64,000 nucleotides of DNA from Silene latifolia (lineage: Eukaryota; Streptophyta; Magnoliopsida; Caryophyllales; Caryophyllaceae), in assembly GCF_048544455.1 (NCBI RefSeq), contig NC_133537.1:20397541-20461540 (forward strand). Direction: 5' to 3'. Position 1 is the first letter of the stretch. Each line of letters starts with the position of its first letter. The notes under the pieces are model-generated. The model did not search any database, was not told the DNA's origin, and worked only from the letters and a program-made list of their open reading frames with translations. Below, piece after piece: positions 34,759-45,794 of this stretch. Made by a program: the position numbers and the translations under genes.

Positions 34759-37283
34759 GAGCCCCCACTTTGACTGAGGCTTGGATAAGACGAAAGTCAA
34801 AGTATAGCCATCAGGTCAATCGAAGATTACAACCTGACGACTATGACGACGCAAGGCGGCTCAAAGGGTCTGAGCCAAGGACCTGTCGTCGGGAACATTT
34901 TAGAGTCTGTAAACTATCGGGGAGGGTTGTTTAAAGTCCATTGGACTACGTAAGGAAGCTCGCTAGCCATAAGAAGAAACCATACGTGAGACTTCTTTCT
35001 TGAGATGTTTCCGGAGTTGCGTAGGAGCTAAGGTTAAGACCTAATAGATATGTAAAGATTGTGCCAGAGTGTGGGGCCCTAAAGGAAAACATCGACGGGA
35101 AGGAGGCCAAATATAAATTCAACCTAAGGGGTTACCAAAGTTTGGTTGTAGGAACTCTAAGAAAAGGTGATCCTAAAGGATTATGATCCTAGAGGTAGAG
35201 GCGTATGAGCTCTAGGGAGTTTGGGAACCTAAAGAGCTAGGCGTATGAACCTGGGTGTACGAACCTAAAAGGACGGCTTGTATAGGAACTTTAAAGGCTT
35301 ATGAACCTAAGAGGAATTGGGATTCTAGGGTTAAGTTTAGGAAATACTGGGTTACTAATTCTTGTTTTAAACGCGTGCGTTTAAGATTTCTGAGGTATGA
35401 GAACTCCAATAGAATTTATGGGTTTATGAACCTAAGGACGTTGGTGTGGGAGCTTAAAGGCTTATGAACCTAAAGGAAGCCATTTTGGGATCTAAGAATC
35501 TAGGGGGTAAGAAACCTAACTTTGGGTTTACGAACCTAAGGAAGGAGGCGCTGGTTTGGGAACTTCTGGAGAACGACACCTTTGCCGAACTCCGTGAGGA
35601 AACAATAATATTGAGGGTAGCAGGACGTCGCTAGAAACTGCTGGGGAATCTGCTTGCGTCGGTCTCAAGCGAACTCTTGCTTGGGAATGACTCTGTCTGG
35701 ATTGAATCATTTCTGGGAAATCTGCTTGTATCTGCTTTCAAACAAACTCCGTCTCTCGAGAAGTGCAATCGGCTGTCATGAACTCTCGCTGGGGAATATA
35801 TTGACAATTTAGGAATATCTTGATCGTCATGCATGGGAAGAATGTATACTTGAGCGAAGCCCCCAGTTGGAGCGAGCACTACTTCTGATACTTACTTGCA
35901 TGGTTAGTAGCAACACAAGGACGCAATCTAATAGGAAATTAGCACATAGCATATAAGCACATAAACAATTAACACATGGACCTCAAATGAGGAAGTACAT
36001 AGGTTTTGCAAAATTTGTTTCTTTATAAAAGTTATTTAAAACTTGCTCAAAGAAAAATTGTTGTTTGTAATGTGTTATGCACATTCAATGGGCTTTAGTC
36101 ACAGGACTTGACACGACATCGACTCACTAGGATGCAAGACGATAGACTGAAGTAACACTGACTTAGATTTGATGCGACACAAGGGATGACTTTAACAAAC
36201 TTTGCCTAAGTATGCACACCCCTAGCCAAGTGTGGGTGACAATGCGTATCAGTTCCAAAAGGTAGAATAATTGCAATAATGATAATGGTGACATATTAAG
36301 GCAAGGCATGAGCCATGGATCAGCTGTCTACTTGGATGTCTTTCGCCGTCGTTTGCTGTAACAGAGACCCCTCTTGAGGCACGATAACTTGGAGAATAGA
36401 TCTAAGACCTTTGTCATTGTCCAGACCGAGCACTAGCTTGACTCAAATGAGAGACGAATAAAGGAAGGGTGGTATCTCGGAAGAGAAGCCCCCAGGACGA
36501 GAAGATGACTCTGAAATTTGCTAAAAAGGAGACTGGGCGACAAAAAGGACCTCCAGTAAAGAGGTAGAAATGGAAATTGTGGTTGAAAGGTTATGAAATG
36601 GAAAGGGATGGTATTTGAGGTTGGAAGGTTTGATGGTTGAGGTGGTTGTGTCCATGAGGACTACCTACGTATTCACGTGAAGTGAAATCAAACCAGATCG
36701 TAGTTCTGAGGTTTGGTTAATTTTGTTTGGGTGTTGTGGTTGTATCCCTCTTGTGTAAGAAAGTACTGCCTACGTATTCACCTGAAGAGGTGAAATCAAA
36801 CCATGCTCGTAGTTCCGGTGTGTGCCTAAGCTATGTTGTCAGGGCCTTAAAGTGCATGGGTCAGGAGGGTATATTCCTTTGGTGACTCGAAGAATCGATT
36901 TCAGATAACTCCCTCTGATCACAAAGAGTTATAATTAAGTTTGTAAAAAATTTCCTTGTCGTGTGAGCACACCTAAAAGTGGACTCTACGGATGAATTGG
37001 GTATGTCCCGTTTTGAGTAGTAAAGTATTGAAGACTCCGTGTCTGGGTCAAGGTAAAGCGAATTGGATATTTGGAATGTGGAGCTCGGAAATAAAAGGCT
37101 TTGATGAACAAATCTCTAGAGCTTGATTTTGTGGAGTTGAGGCTTGATGGGATTATGGCTTGTAATATGGCTTGGAAATGGAGTCTCATGGCTTGATGTA
37201 GCCTGAGCACATAAAGGTAGGTTAATGGACGCGAGATCAAGTTTCCATGTCTTAGCCATAAAGGTTGGGTATACTTGACGATA
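34759..37283 (-). other. Retand B interior, non-coding
   Basis: PPT (34759-34772), then sequence homologous to A 30007-32344. A field of irregular repeats around GAACCTAA(A/G)GGA occupies 35040-35560, where copy A instead carries CCTTCAGA repeats. No polymerase motif. Confidence 0.6.
35040..35560 (-). repeat. GAACCTAAGGA repeat field
   Basis: At least ten irregular copies of TATGAACCTAAxGGA-like units spaced 20-50 bp on the plus strand (35240-35540 densest). The short ORF at 35255-35467 only reflects this repetition. Confidence 0.7.
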
Positions 37284-37284
37284 G

Positions 37285-38229
37285 TGTTCGATCAAGTATG
37301 TTTTCTACTCGATCGAGAGGTTTTGCTATAAATTACTCGATAGAGAGGTTTTAAACCACTCGATCGAGTACTTCTATCTGCCACAAGGTTTTAATATCAT
37401 TTAGGTTAATAATTGTCTTTCCTATAAATAGGAAAGACGTCATTAGGTCAAAACACTCTTCTTTTCTCTTTTTCTCTCTTGTTTTACCTCTGGTTACTGT
37501 TCGATTGTTCTGCTCTCTTTTCCGGATCTCTTAATCTGTAATTCTCCCTTTTACTCTTTCTCTTTCTTTTATTCTCTTCTTAGTTTGTGATGATTATTAT
37601 TCCTCTATCCCTTATACTTGCTCTTTTCTTATTTATGTCTAGCTAATTTAATCGCTAGGATTTAGGGGATTCGATGAACTGTTGTTAGTTGCTAATTAGG
37701 TTACGGATCTTTCGTTGTTGTTATGTCTATGTTGTTAATCACTGCAATTAACTGTAACTAGCTACTTGAATCGATGCATTTAGCTTAATTAATCTTGGTA
37801 AGCCTTAACTTAGACCGGAAGGTTGGAAGGGGTGAGACCCGCCGTGAACAATAGGATGCTTTATTGAGGGCGGAAGCTAAGCTAATAGTATTTTAGGGCG
37901 AATTGAGACCGGGAGGAGATATTCGTTGCCCCTTAGACCGACACACGCGACCGATCTGTAACCTTAGCAACAGTTATCCGATATTCATTGATGACATGAC
38001 AATCCTCGTTTTCTCTCTTTCTTGTTAATCCCTCTTATCCTTAATTCTCTTGCCTTTAATCTTGATTAGTTTAGAAAACAAATTACAAAACCCCCAATTG
38101 TGACCGTAGACAGACTAGAATTAACAAGTAGATAGTGACCGCCTCCTTGTGGAGATCGACCCTACTTACCGCTGACTTCTGTTGGTAGTACTTAGGTATT
38201 TATTCTTGGTACTGAAACGAGGGTATAAT
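37285..38229. repeat. LTR-like fragment with ACTCGATCGAG palindromes
   Basis: About 945 bp between the truncated Retand B and the chromovirus RNase H. It begins TGTTCGATCAAG, has four ACTCGATCGAG variants in its first 90 bp, a TATA-like TCCTATAAATAG near 37420, a pyrimidine-rich leader, and a segment GGAGATCGACCCTACTTACCGCTGA like text common at the 3' end of Athila-type Ty3 LTRs. No TSD or second LTR is found. The family is uncertain. Confidence 0.45.
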
Positions 38230-39607
38230 TAAGCTCTCTCTGAGTGTAGATATATTTCAGACTCTTATGATCTGAAAACACCTTAAAGGTTGCCCCGTAG
38301 AGATAGTGCCTCCAAATCTTAAGAGCAAAGACAACTGCATCCAGTTCTAAATCATGAGTGGGATAGTTCTCCTCATATGGCTTCAGCTGCCTTGACCCAT
38401 AAGCTATAACCTTCCCATTCTGCATCAGAACACATCCCAACCTATTCTTTGAAGCATCAGTATATACGTCAAAGTTCTCACAACCCTCTGGTAAAGCTAG
38501 GATAGGAGCCGTGGTCAAACGCTCCTTTAAGGTCTGGAACGCTGTCTCACAACTCTCATCCCATCGAAATATGGTATCTTTCCTCATCAAAGCGGTCATA
38601 GGCTGTGCTATCGTAGAAAAGTCCTTCACGAACCTCCTGTAGTAACCAGATAGACCCAAGAAACTCCGAATCTCAGCAACATTCTTCGGTGATTCCCACT
38701 TGGTCACTGCCTCTATCTTGCCAGGATCCACGGACACACCCTTTTTGGATATCACATGACCCATAAAAGCCACTTCCTCTAACCAAAACTCACACTTAGA
38801 TAGCTTGGCATATAGTTGATTGTCTCGTAAGGTCTGCAAAACTAACCTCAAGTGCTCCCCATGCTCTTCCTTAGTCTTAGAGTAGACTAAGATGTCATCA
38901 ATGAAGACGACCACAAACCTGTCCAAGAACGGACTAAAAATCCGGTTCATCAGATCCATGAAAGCTGCTGGTGCATTCGTCAAACCAAAAGGCATCACTA
39001 CATACTCATAGTGACCATAACGGGACCGGAAAGCTGTCTTGGGAATATCCTCATCTGCTATCCTCAACTTGTGATAACCTGACCTCAGATCGATCTTAGA
39101 GAACACCCCTGCGCCACTCAGCTGGTCAAACAGATCATCAATCCTAGGCAAAGGATACTTGTTCTTCACCGTGACACGATTCAGCTCCCTATAGTCGATG
39201 CATAGCCTCATGCTCCCATCTTTCTTCTTCACAAACAACATTGGTTCTCCCCATGGTGACACACTAGGCCGGATATACCACTTGTCTAACAGATCATGTA
39301 ACTGTTTCTTCAACTCTTCCAGTTCTTTAGGTGCCATACGATATGGTGCTTTAGATATAGGACTTGTTCCCGGTTTAAGCTCCACATTGAAGTCGATATA
39401 CCTCTTTGGTGGCAACCCCGGTATCTCATCTAGAAAGACATCACTAAACTCTCCCACCACATGTATACCAGAAGCTGTCAGCTGTTCCACGCGCCGATCT
39501 CTCACTTGGCAAAGAATCAAGGGACACTTCTTCCTCAAACATGACTTTAAGGTCATTACCGCAATGAACTTATACTTAGGCCTCACAAAAAACCCCTTAT
39601 AAGACAC
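38230..39607 (-). pseudogene. chromovirus reverse transcriptase and RNase H, truncated
   Basis: Open from 39607. [22 protein letters not shown] and [20 protein letters not shown] are the RT fingers; then [14 protein letters not shown] and the catalytic [10 protein letters not shown] (FIDD box), [11 protein letters not shown], and RNase H starting [14 protein letters not shown] with [16 protein letters not shown]. It breaks after [12 protein letters not shown] near 38230, where the LTR fragment begins, so the rest of RNase H and the integrase start are absent. Upstream a frameshift near 39610 and a TAG at the conserved Trp after the protease separate it from protease. Confidence 0.92.
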
Positions 39608-39667
39608 CCTTAGGACCCTTTAAAAACACTTTCTTTTGTCGGCAATCTATCTTAGCGTCATACTTAC

Positions 39668-39930
39668 CCAACTAATCCATCCCGACGATGACCTCAAACC
39701 CATCCATAGGAAACTCTAGCAAGTTGACCGGTAAGTCTACCCCTCCAACCAACATGGACACATCCCTATACAACTTGACACATGACACCGACTCCCCAGA
39801 AGGTATAAATACATCATCCTTTACAAGATCAAACTCCCCCAAACCCATAGACAAAGCATGGCCTCTAGACACAAAGGAGTGTGTTGCCCAGAGTCAAATA
39901 AAACAAAAGACGGTGTATTATGAACAAGAA
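39668..39930 (-). pseudogene. chromovirus aspartic protease
   Basis: The active-site triplet DSG is present (FVLFDSG, about 39900), but a one-base deletion right after it changes the frame. The rest (GHALSMGLGEFDLV, then SCVKLYRDVSMLVGGVDLPV, then FPMDGFEVIVGMD) is a typical Ty3 protease. A TAG replaces the usual Trp after GMD. Confidence 0.85.
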
Positions 39931-39967
39931 AGGTACCGAAAACTACATGGGCATCATTCTCAGCTTC

Positions 39968-41196
39968 CTATTTATCCATCATGAAGAGCTTTCCACTGCT
40001 TTTATGACCTCCACCCTGGAACGAGGTGTTAGAAGTACTCGGCTTAGCTGCCGAGTTCTTAGTCACACTGTTGTTCGGGCGCTGATAAGATCCTCCACTG
40101 TTGCGGTTGAAGCCGCCATTGTTTTTCTGCCCTCCACGGTTACCCCACGACCCAGATGGCATGTTGCTGGCAAAACTCTGACTCGGACCCTGTGAGAAAC
40201 TTCTCTGGTAAGCCCCCGACGTTCCTCCAGCTCTGGCACTAGTACAGTCATACCTCTTGTGGCCTATTCCCCCTCAGTTGAAGCAAGTAAGATTGGATTT
40301 GTCACTCACAATCCGTCCACCACCCCTACCCCATGCTCACGATCCTCCAGAGAACCCAGCTCGTCCTGAAAAAACGCTTGACTAGCCAAAGTTGCCCTTC
40401 TTGTGGCCCGACCGGTTGCTACCCCCACTCTCTGCTTTCCTCTTCTCAGTGGCGGTCCTTTCCGTAGCTTCCTTGAATAGGTCCACTAACCTCTCCACTT
40501 GCCCAGCCCTTAAGTCCACATCCTTCAGATCGGTGATAACCCCAGCTGGTAACCGGTTCATGATCTTGGGTGCCAAACCCCTCTCAAAATGAAGAGCTAA
40601 ACCCCTTTGCCCTAACTGCATGTCTTCCGTATAGCAAGATAACTCCAGGAAGCGGTGATAGTACTCTATGACCGTCATGTCGTTAGTCATGGTAAAGGAA
40701 TCGAACTCGGATCTCATCTTATGACAGATGTGTTCCGGCACAAACTGTTTCCTCATAGCGCTCTTCAAACCCGACCACGGTATAACACCGAGCCCCTCAT
40801 CCTTGTAGTAAGCTCTGGCATCTTCCTTTACATTCTGCCACCACACTGCAGCCTCACCCCTCAGGTAGTACACTACCTGCTCAACAGCTAACTCCAGGGG
40901 ACACTTCACCACTTCAGGAGACTCTCCATCTCACGGTGCCAGTTATCGAGCAGCTTGGGTTCCCGTGTGCCCTCATAAGTTGATGGGTTGAAGCGGGCGA
41001 TGATAGTGCTCAGGTGGGTAGCATCCACCGGTTTCTCAGCCCCCTTACCCATATTCTTAAGAGCTTCAAGGAGTGCATCCTGCTGCTCGATCATACGAGC
41101 TACCTCATCTGTGGTCATCTCGGATGCTTGAACATACGCGGCTGACCTCTTTGGCGGCATTTTGAGCTGATAAGAAGCAAGGAAACGTAAGCACAA
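39968..41196 (-). pseudogene. gag: chromovirus gag
   Basis: The capsid starts at MPPKRSAAYVQAS (Met at about 41163; the longer frame begins at 41196). TIIARFNPSTYEGTREPKLLDNWHREMESLL leads to a frameshift near 40910, and the frame resumes with KCPLELAVEQVVYYLRGEA and AVWWQNV (retrotransposon gag domain), to 40382. The zinc knuckle reads CFN-stop-GGIGHKRYDC at about 40290-40250: its second Cys codon is TGA. The Gly/Asn/Ser-rich tail (40200-39968) follows in shifted frames. Confidence 0.88.
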
Positions 41197-41239
41197 AGCC
41201 TACGGCTCAAAATAAACATGACCCTCCGCCAGAGAAGCA

Positions 41240-41520
41240 CTCGGCCGTGTATGGTGAGATACTCGGTCGAGTAGTCCACTCCAGTAGCCAACGTCAGAAA
41301 CACAAAAAACATACTTAGTCGAGTGTGTGTGATACTCGGCCGAGTATGTATGATACTCGGTCGAGTATGCTCTACTCGGTCGAGTATGATCTACTACTCG
41401 GTCGAGTATTCACAAGCAGAAGCTACTGTTTCGTACACCTCAAACAACACTCGGTCGAGTGCCTGTTACTCGGCCGAGTACCCCTACTCGGTCGAGTACC
41501 CTCCCTGCTCGGCCGAGTCA
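41240..41520 (-). repeat. palindrome cluster in chromovirus leader
   Basis: About ten copies of TACTCGGTCGAGTA or TACTCGGCCGAGTA lie in 280 bp between primer site and gag. The two central bases differ from the ATCGAT core in the LARD, but the outer ACTCG/CGAGT arms are the same. The short plus-strand frames here are artefacts of the repeat. Confidence 0.88.
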
Positions 41521-41939
41521 TGCTAAAAATGAGCTATTACTAACATAAACATACTTCACACATGCTTTTCAACCAAGATATATATGATATGTCACTACCC
41601 TTTGGAAAGCCACATAATAAACACTTAACATGCCAACATGTTCCATACTCAAAGTTTAACATCAACAAATTCTTGATACATCTTTCAACTACTATCACGT
41701 TCCACTTCTTTCATCATTTCATCCAACCATACACAAGATTCAAGTTACAAGTTCTACACACACATGACTCAACATACAACAGTTTCCCTCATGTGACGGG
41801 CTTGAGATCGTAAGGGCCTCAATGCGACTTCGGGACATCTCCCAAGTCTTTGCGGTAGCTCCAAACAACTCACCCCGGGTTCATTTTATTTAGACTCCCT
41901 AAGTTCATTGAGTTCATTAGTTTAGGTGCCAGAATCGTT

Positions 41940-41951
41940 GCTCTGATACCA
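41940..41951 (-). other. chromovirus primer binding site
   Basis: GCTCTGATACCA, complement of TGGTATCAGAGC, three bases from the 5' LTR at 41955. Confidence 0.92.
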
Positions 41952-41954
41952 CTT

Positions 41955-43274
41955 TGTGACACCCCCACATACCAAGGTGCCTTACCAAGACCACCCTAGC
42001 ATGAGAGACCGTCACCATTTCGGTTGCCCGAGGTCAGTAGATCAAAGTTAACAATCCAAATACAATTAATAAAGTATAAATGATTAAAGTTTACATATTC
42101 TCCAAAACCAAAACCAAAGTACAACAGTGAAAGTTTAACAACTAGAAATGAAAGCTAAGTCTCTTAACGGCGGAAGCTAGACTTGAGTGATGACTCCCCA
42201 TGACTGCCCCATAGCTAAAGAACTTCATCACCTGTCACAATCTGCTCACCATCCCCAAATGGCACCACAGATTTTATGAAACAACAACGGGGTCAGTTAC
42301 TGAATAATCAAAGTAAGACAAGTACAAAAGGCAACCAGCTGATCATCATCCACCTCCAAACTCCCGATCTCACGCAGTAACCGACTACACACCAAAGTGT
42401 GTAGCCCTGCCGGATTACCCATTGCAACAGGTAATCCTCATCGTCAGTGGGGGAGCGCAGCCAATCCCTACCTAAGCCCCACTCATCAACAAGCAATAAT
42501 CCTGTTCATTAATGTGCACATCCCTTCCTGTGGCGCGTTCCATAGAGGGCGAAAGTAGGGCGTGAAGCCACTCCCGCAAGTGACTTCACTTAACCGAGGA
42601 TGTGCCTCACGAACATCATTAACAACCATCACATCACCAACATCAACTCCAACACACCAACGATCAAGAGATAAACAATCGTACAACAATACAACATACA
42701 CTTATAATGATTAAACAGTAAACCGAGTAGGGAAACTCTACCTTAGCACAACTGCAAAGAGACACAAGCAAGGCAATCTAGAAAGGCTCCTCTACGAATT
42801 CTTCACCTATCAATAATCACATAAATTCCAATTACCACATGCATCACCCTTTTCCCCCAATTCATAAATCAAAGTAAACCCTAAAAGATAATCAAAGAAC
42901 TAATAAAATCAAGGACTTACCGACACCAACGATAGAACAAAAGATAAAGAAACTTGCTAACAATCACACACACCAGGGAGAGATTTGGAGAGGATTAGAG
43001 CGTCGTTGAAATGTTTAGGTTTTGTAAAAAGTGATTAGAAACTGGTTAACACGTTTTATATAACTCTAATCATCTCTAAATCAAACCGCGGAAATAACAT
43101 CCGTCAGACTGGATACTCGGTTGAGTATAGAGAATACTCGGCCTCAGTCGAGTATTCCATATACTCGGCCGAGTATTCCTAGGCAGTAAGCTGTCCAGGA
43201 TACACGACACCCCTTACTCGGCCGAGTAGACCATACTCGGCCGAGTAAAAGCTTAGAAAATCCGTAGTATTACA
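41955..43274 (-). repeat. 5' LTR of chromovirus
   Basis: 1320 bp, near-identical to 20340-21664 (1325 bp). Variant palindromes lie at 43111-43250. The minus-strand TATA box TATATAAA at 43055-43062 is the probable promoter core of the element. Confidence 0.93.
43055..43062 (-). promoter_or_regulatory. TATA box of chromovirus 5' LTR
   Basis: TATATAAA on the minus strand, about 215 bp from the LTR start and just downstream of the palindrome cluster. The position matches the TATA box in the solo LTR. Confidence 0.5.
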
Positions 43275-45135
43275 ATAAAGGGAAGAGAAGGATGAAAGTA
43301 AGCTGAGAAAACGTCGACCAGAGTTAAGGAACATGAAAGTAAGGAATCATGTAAATGTGTGATTGCATCATGAGAGGATGTGAGTTAATGGTTATATAGG
43401 AGTTTCAGAACAGCATGTTAGCCATGAGTTTTAAGGAATTAAGGAGAGTAAAAGTTGGTAAAGTATTGACACGATATGAGATTTTGGTGGGGAGTTAGGA
43501 GACGATACAATTACGGATAGAATTGGAATGAGTGTTCAGGCAAATTTTGTTGATAGATTTGATGTTCGATATTTGGGATGTTAACCGAAGATGGGAAAGG
43601 AATCGTGATATTTAGAGATGAGTATAAGAGATTTGTTATACAAACGGTGGTGGTGTTGTCACTAGTGGTTAAGGATGATGATAAGTAGGAAAGATAGCCA
43701 TTCTAAAGAGGTTGATTTTTTAGAGGCCGGATTGGTATGTATGGTTGTGAAGGAATATACGATGTGGTTATAGGAGGCGGTTGCTAGTAGTTGGGTATTA
43801 ATGGTATGGTTACATTTGTCAGGAGGTGATAGTTATGCGAATGGGAGAATGTGTTATGAAGGGCACGCGAGTTAAGCTCGGGCGAGAGATAACCTTTAAC
43901 AAGTGGTAACTTACGTGATCAGGATTGACTAGTTGGATGTGATTACGGGTCTATGATATGTATAAATATTTGAGTGAGGTTCTGACCTCACGATAAGTGG
44001 TATGGTGTAATAGTTATAAAGTTGTTATCTGAATATTCTGTAATATTTGAGTGATCTGGTATGGCTAGTTATACTTGTATGTGTATTCATGATATATGTT
44101 TATTCAGTGTAATGGTATGGATGATATTCGTGAGGTTCTTATTTGTTTATTCCGTGTAATATGTTGCGTTGTGATCTAGTAAAGCGGTTTTGAGTAAGTT
44201 TTCTTGTCCGGGAAGTTATACTAAGTCAGTGTTTATGGGATTGTATAAGTTGTGATGGCTATCGATGTGATTGTTGTGCCTCGGGTGGTGATCCGGGCAC
44301 GGTACTTTGTGTTGTGATGCGGGTATTTTCGCGCTGCGGTGCGACTGTTGGTGGCGGAGTTGCGATGCAGTCATCGGTTGTGGTGGAGTAGGCGGGATGA
44401 TTACGATACGAGTTTTCGAAAGTACATACCAGTAATACATAGATTGTTGTTTTGTTTATTGCAGTTTCCTGCGAGTTTCGATTTGGACAGGTAGACGGTT
44501 ATTTTGTTTATTGATGTTTGTTACCAGTTTCAGCTTGGGAGTGAGGGTAGAGTGTGATATGGAAGAGAGTTGTGTATGTTTCCGTTGTTGTTATGGTATA
44601 ATGATATCCTGTTTATGGGACACAGTTGCGAGAGGTTGTTAGAGTACTTTTGATCTTCTTTTAGAGGAAGCATTGGTTGACATAGTAATGGCAAGTGATT
44701 TGTGGAACGTGTGTTGTACTAATTTGGAAGCTGCAGATGGTTCATAATCTTTTATTGGGACAGTGAGTATAGGGTGTTGGAAATTAGTATCATGTTTAGT
44801 TGTGGATAAGTTGTGGTAATAAAAGGGAGAGCTTGAGGATCTAGTAAGAGCGTGTGTAACAATTATGGATTGTGAATTATGATTATGGAGATAAACGCAT
44901 GTATAGAGGAGTATGTCGTTTTGCGGTAATATTGAAGAGTTGGTGTGGTGATTTTGCTGAGGAATTTATGGTATAGATTAGATGGAGTGCAGTATGAATT
45001 GAGGAATGTGGGCTGTTAGAGGAAGTGAGACCTGGATATAGGAATGGTTGTAGGTGTTGAGGTTATAGTCGGTTATCTTTGACATGCGGTGGTAATGCGA
45101 ATTTTGGGAAGTATAGCAAAGGATCTAGTATTAGT

Positions 45136-45177
45136 GAGTTACGAGGACGTAACTCTTATATTAAGAGGAGTAGGATG
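45136..45177 (+). other. hairpin/PPT-like module 1
   Basis: Stem GAGTTACG/CGTAACTC with AGGA loop, then a T-rich bit and the purine run AAGAGGAGTAGGATG. The stem differs in sequence from module 2 but pairs perfectly. Confidence 0.6.
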
Positions 45178-45332
45178 CGACAAAGAGAACTTGATGGTTG
45201 TACATGTTGCGGTATAATTGGGAGTTTGAGCTTTGGTGTAGAATAAAGGATGGATTTGTGTTGTGGTTGATATTATTAACGGTCATGACCGTGCTTATAG
45301 TGGTGCGATGCTTAGAAATGGGAGAATACTTT

Positions 45333-45408
45333 GATAGTGTTGACAGTTGGATGATGATGTTTATGAGTTCGATAGTGTTGACAGTTGGATGATGATGTTT
45401 ATGAGTGT
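45333..45408 (+). repeat. 38-bp tandem duplication
   Basis: Two copies of a 38-bp unit starting GATAGTGTTGACAGTTGGAT (45333-45370 and 45371-45408), essentially identical. Confidence 0.85.
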
Positions 45409-45413
45409 GAGTA

Positions 45414-45455
45414 AACTTCGAGGACGAAGTTCTTTTTAAGGGTGGTAGAATGTAA
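45414..45455 (+). other. hairpin/PPT-like module 2
   Basis: Stem AACTTCG/CGAAGTT with AGGA loop (45414-45431), then TCTTTTTAAGGGTGGTAGAA and TGTAACATTCC, the last resembling an LTR start although no LTR follows. Confidence 0.6.
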
Positions 45456-45756
45456 CATTCCATTTGGTGGTAGACCTTGCTTGGTGGATTGTCTTGATAT
45501 TGGGTTTTCTAGTGGATAATATGTTAGTGAGACGAACCTAGCGGCGTTTGTGGATGGTATTTTGAAGTGAATGGAGTTAGTGTCGAGAGACTATAATGTG
45601 GTGGATACAATATCATTTGCCATTTTGTGGAGGTAGGCATAGTTGGTGGAGTTGGTGTTAAGAGTTCATGTTTTATAGGTTGGGGTTTTGTTTTGAGTTC
45701 TTAGTTGCGTTGTTGTGTCTTGATCGAATTAGTATGTTTGTTTTTGAGTATGGGTT

Positions 45757-45794
45757 GAACGTCAGGGACGAAATTTCTTTTAAGGAGGGAAGAC
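45757..45794 (+). other. LARD PPT with decayed hairpin (module 3)
   Basis: GAACGTCAGGGACGAAATTTC, a mispaired version of the stem, is followed by TTTTAAGGAGGGAAGAC, the functional PPT position immediately before the 3' LTR at 45795. Confidence 0.75.

Larger units (their letters stand above)
32508..37283 (-). mobile_element. Retand-type copy B, inverted, 5'-truncated
   Basis: Starts on the plus strand with TGTGGACATGGG, the exact complement of the Retand LTR end (TGTCCACA), so it looks inserted into copy A's 3' LTR in the opposite direction. LTR 32508-34758, then PPT and the interior in reverse order relative to A. Homology stops near 37283 at TCGTCAAG, the same octamer that is the hAT target in copy A. 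Its 5' portion and the rest of A's LTR are missing. Confidence 0.82.
20340..43274 (-). mobile_element. Ty3/gypsy chromovirus (Tekay/Del-like), split and degenerate
   Basis: LTRs at 20340-21664 and 41955-43274 with a perfect TSD ATAAA (20335-20339 and 43275-43279). On the minus strand: LTR, primer site 41940-41951, gag, protease, RT/RNase H (38230-39607), then a nested block (22687-38229), integrase end with chromodomain (21892-22686), PPT, LTR. The C-terminal chromodomain and the RT-integrase order place it among plant chromoviruses. The RNase H end and most of the integrase are missing at the nested junction. Confidence 0.92.
43280..45794 (+). other. LARD internal region, 3' part, non-coding
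   Basis: About 2.5 kb, G/T-rich on the plus strand, with no gag or pol motif in any frame; the minus-strand frames at 44216-44440 and 45161-45463 are featureless. It holds three copies of a hairpin-plus-purine module (45136, 45414, 45757) and a 38-bp tandem duplication. Confidence 0.6.

Noticed and set aside
36986..37240. Possible conserved protein shared by Retand A and B
   Set aside because: The similarity is DNA homology between element copies; both frames are short and stopped, and no family is matched.
19349..41520. Regularly repeated palindromes suggesting a CRISPR-like array
   Set aside because: Spacing is irregular, copies vary, spacers are not unique and the context is plant LTR retrotransposons.
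45447..45470. A further LTR start (TGTAACATTCC) after hairpin module 2
   Set aside because: No LTR body, end or partner copy follows; it may be a relic.
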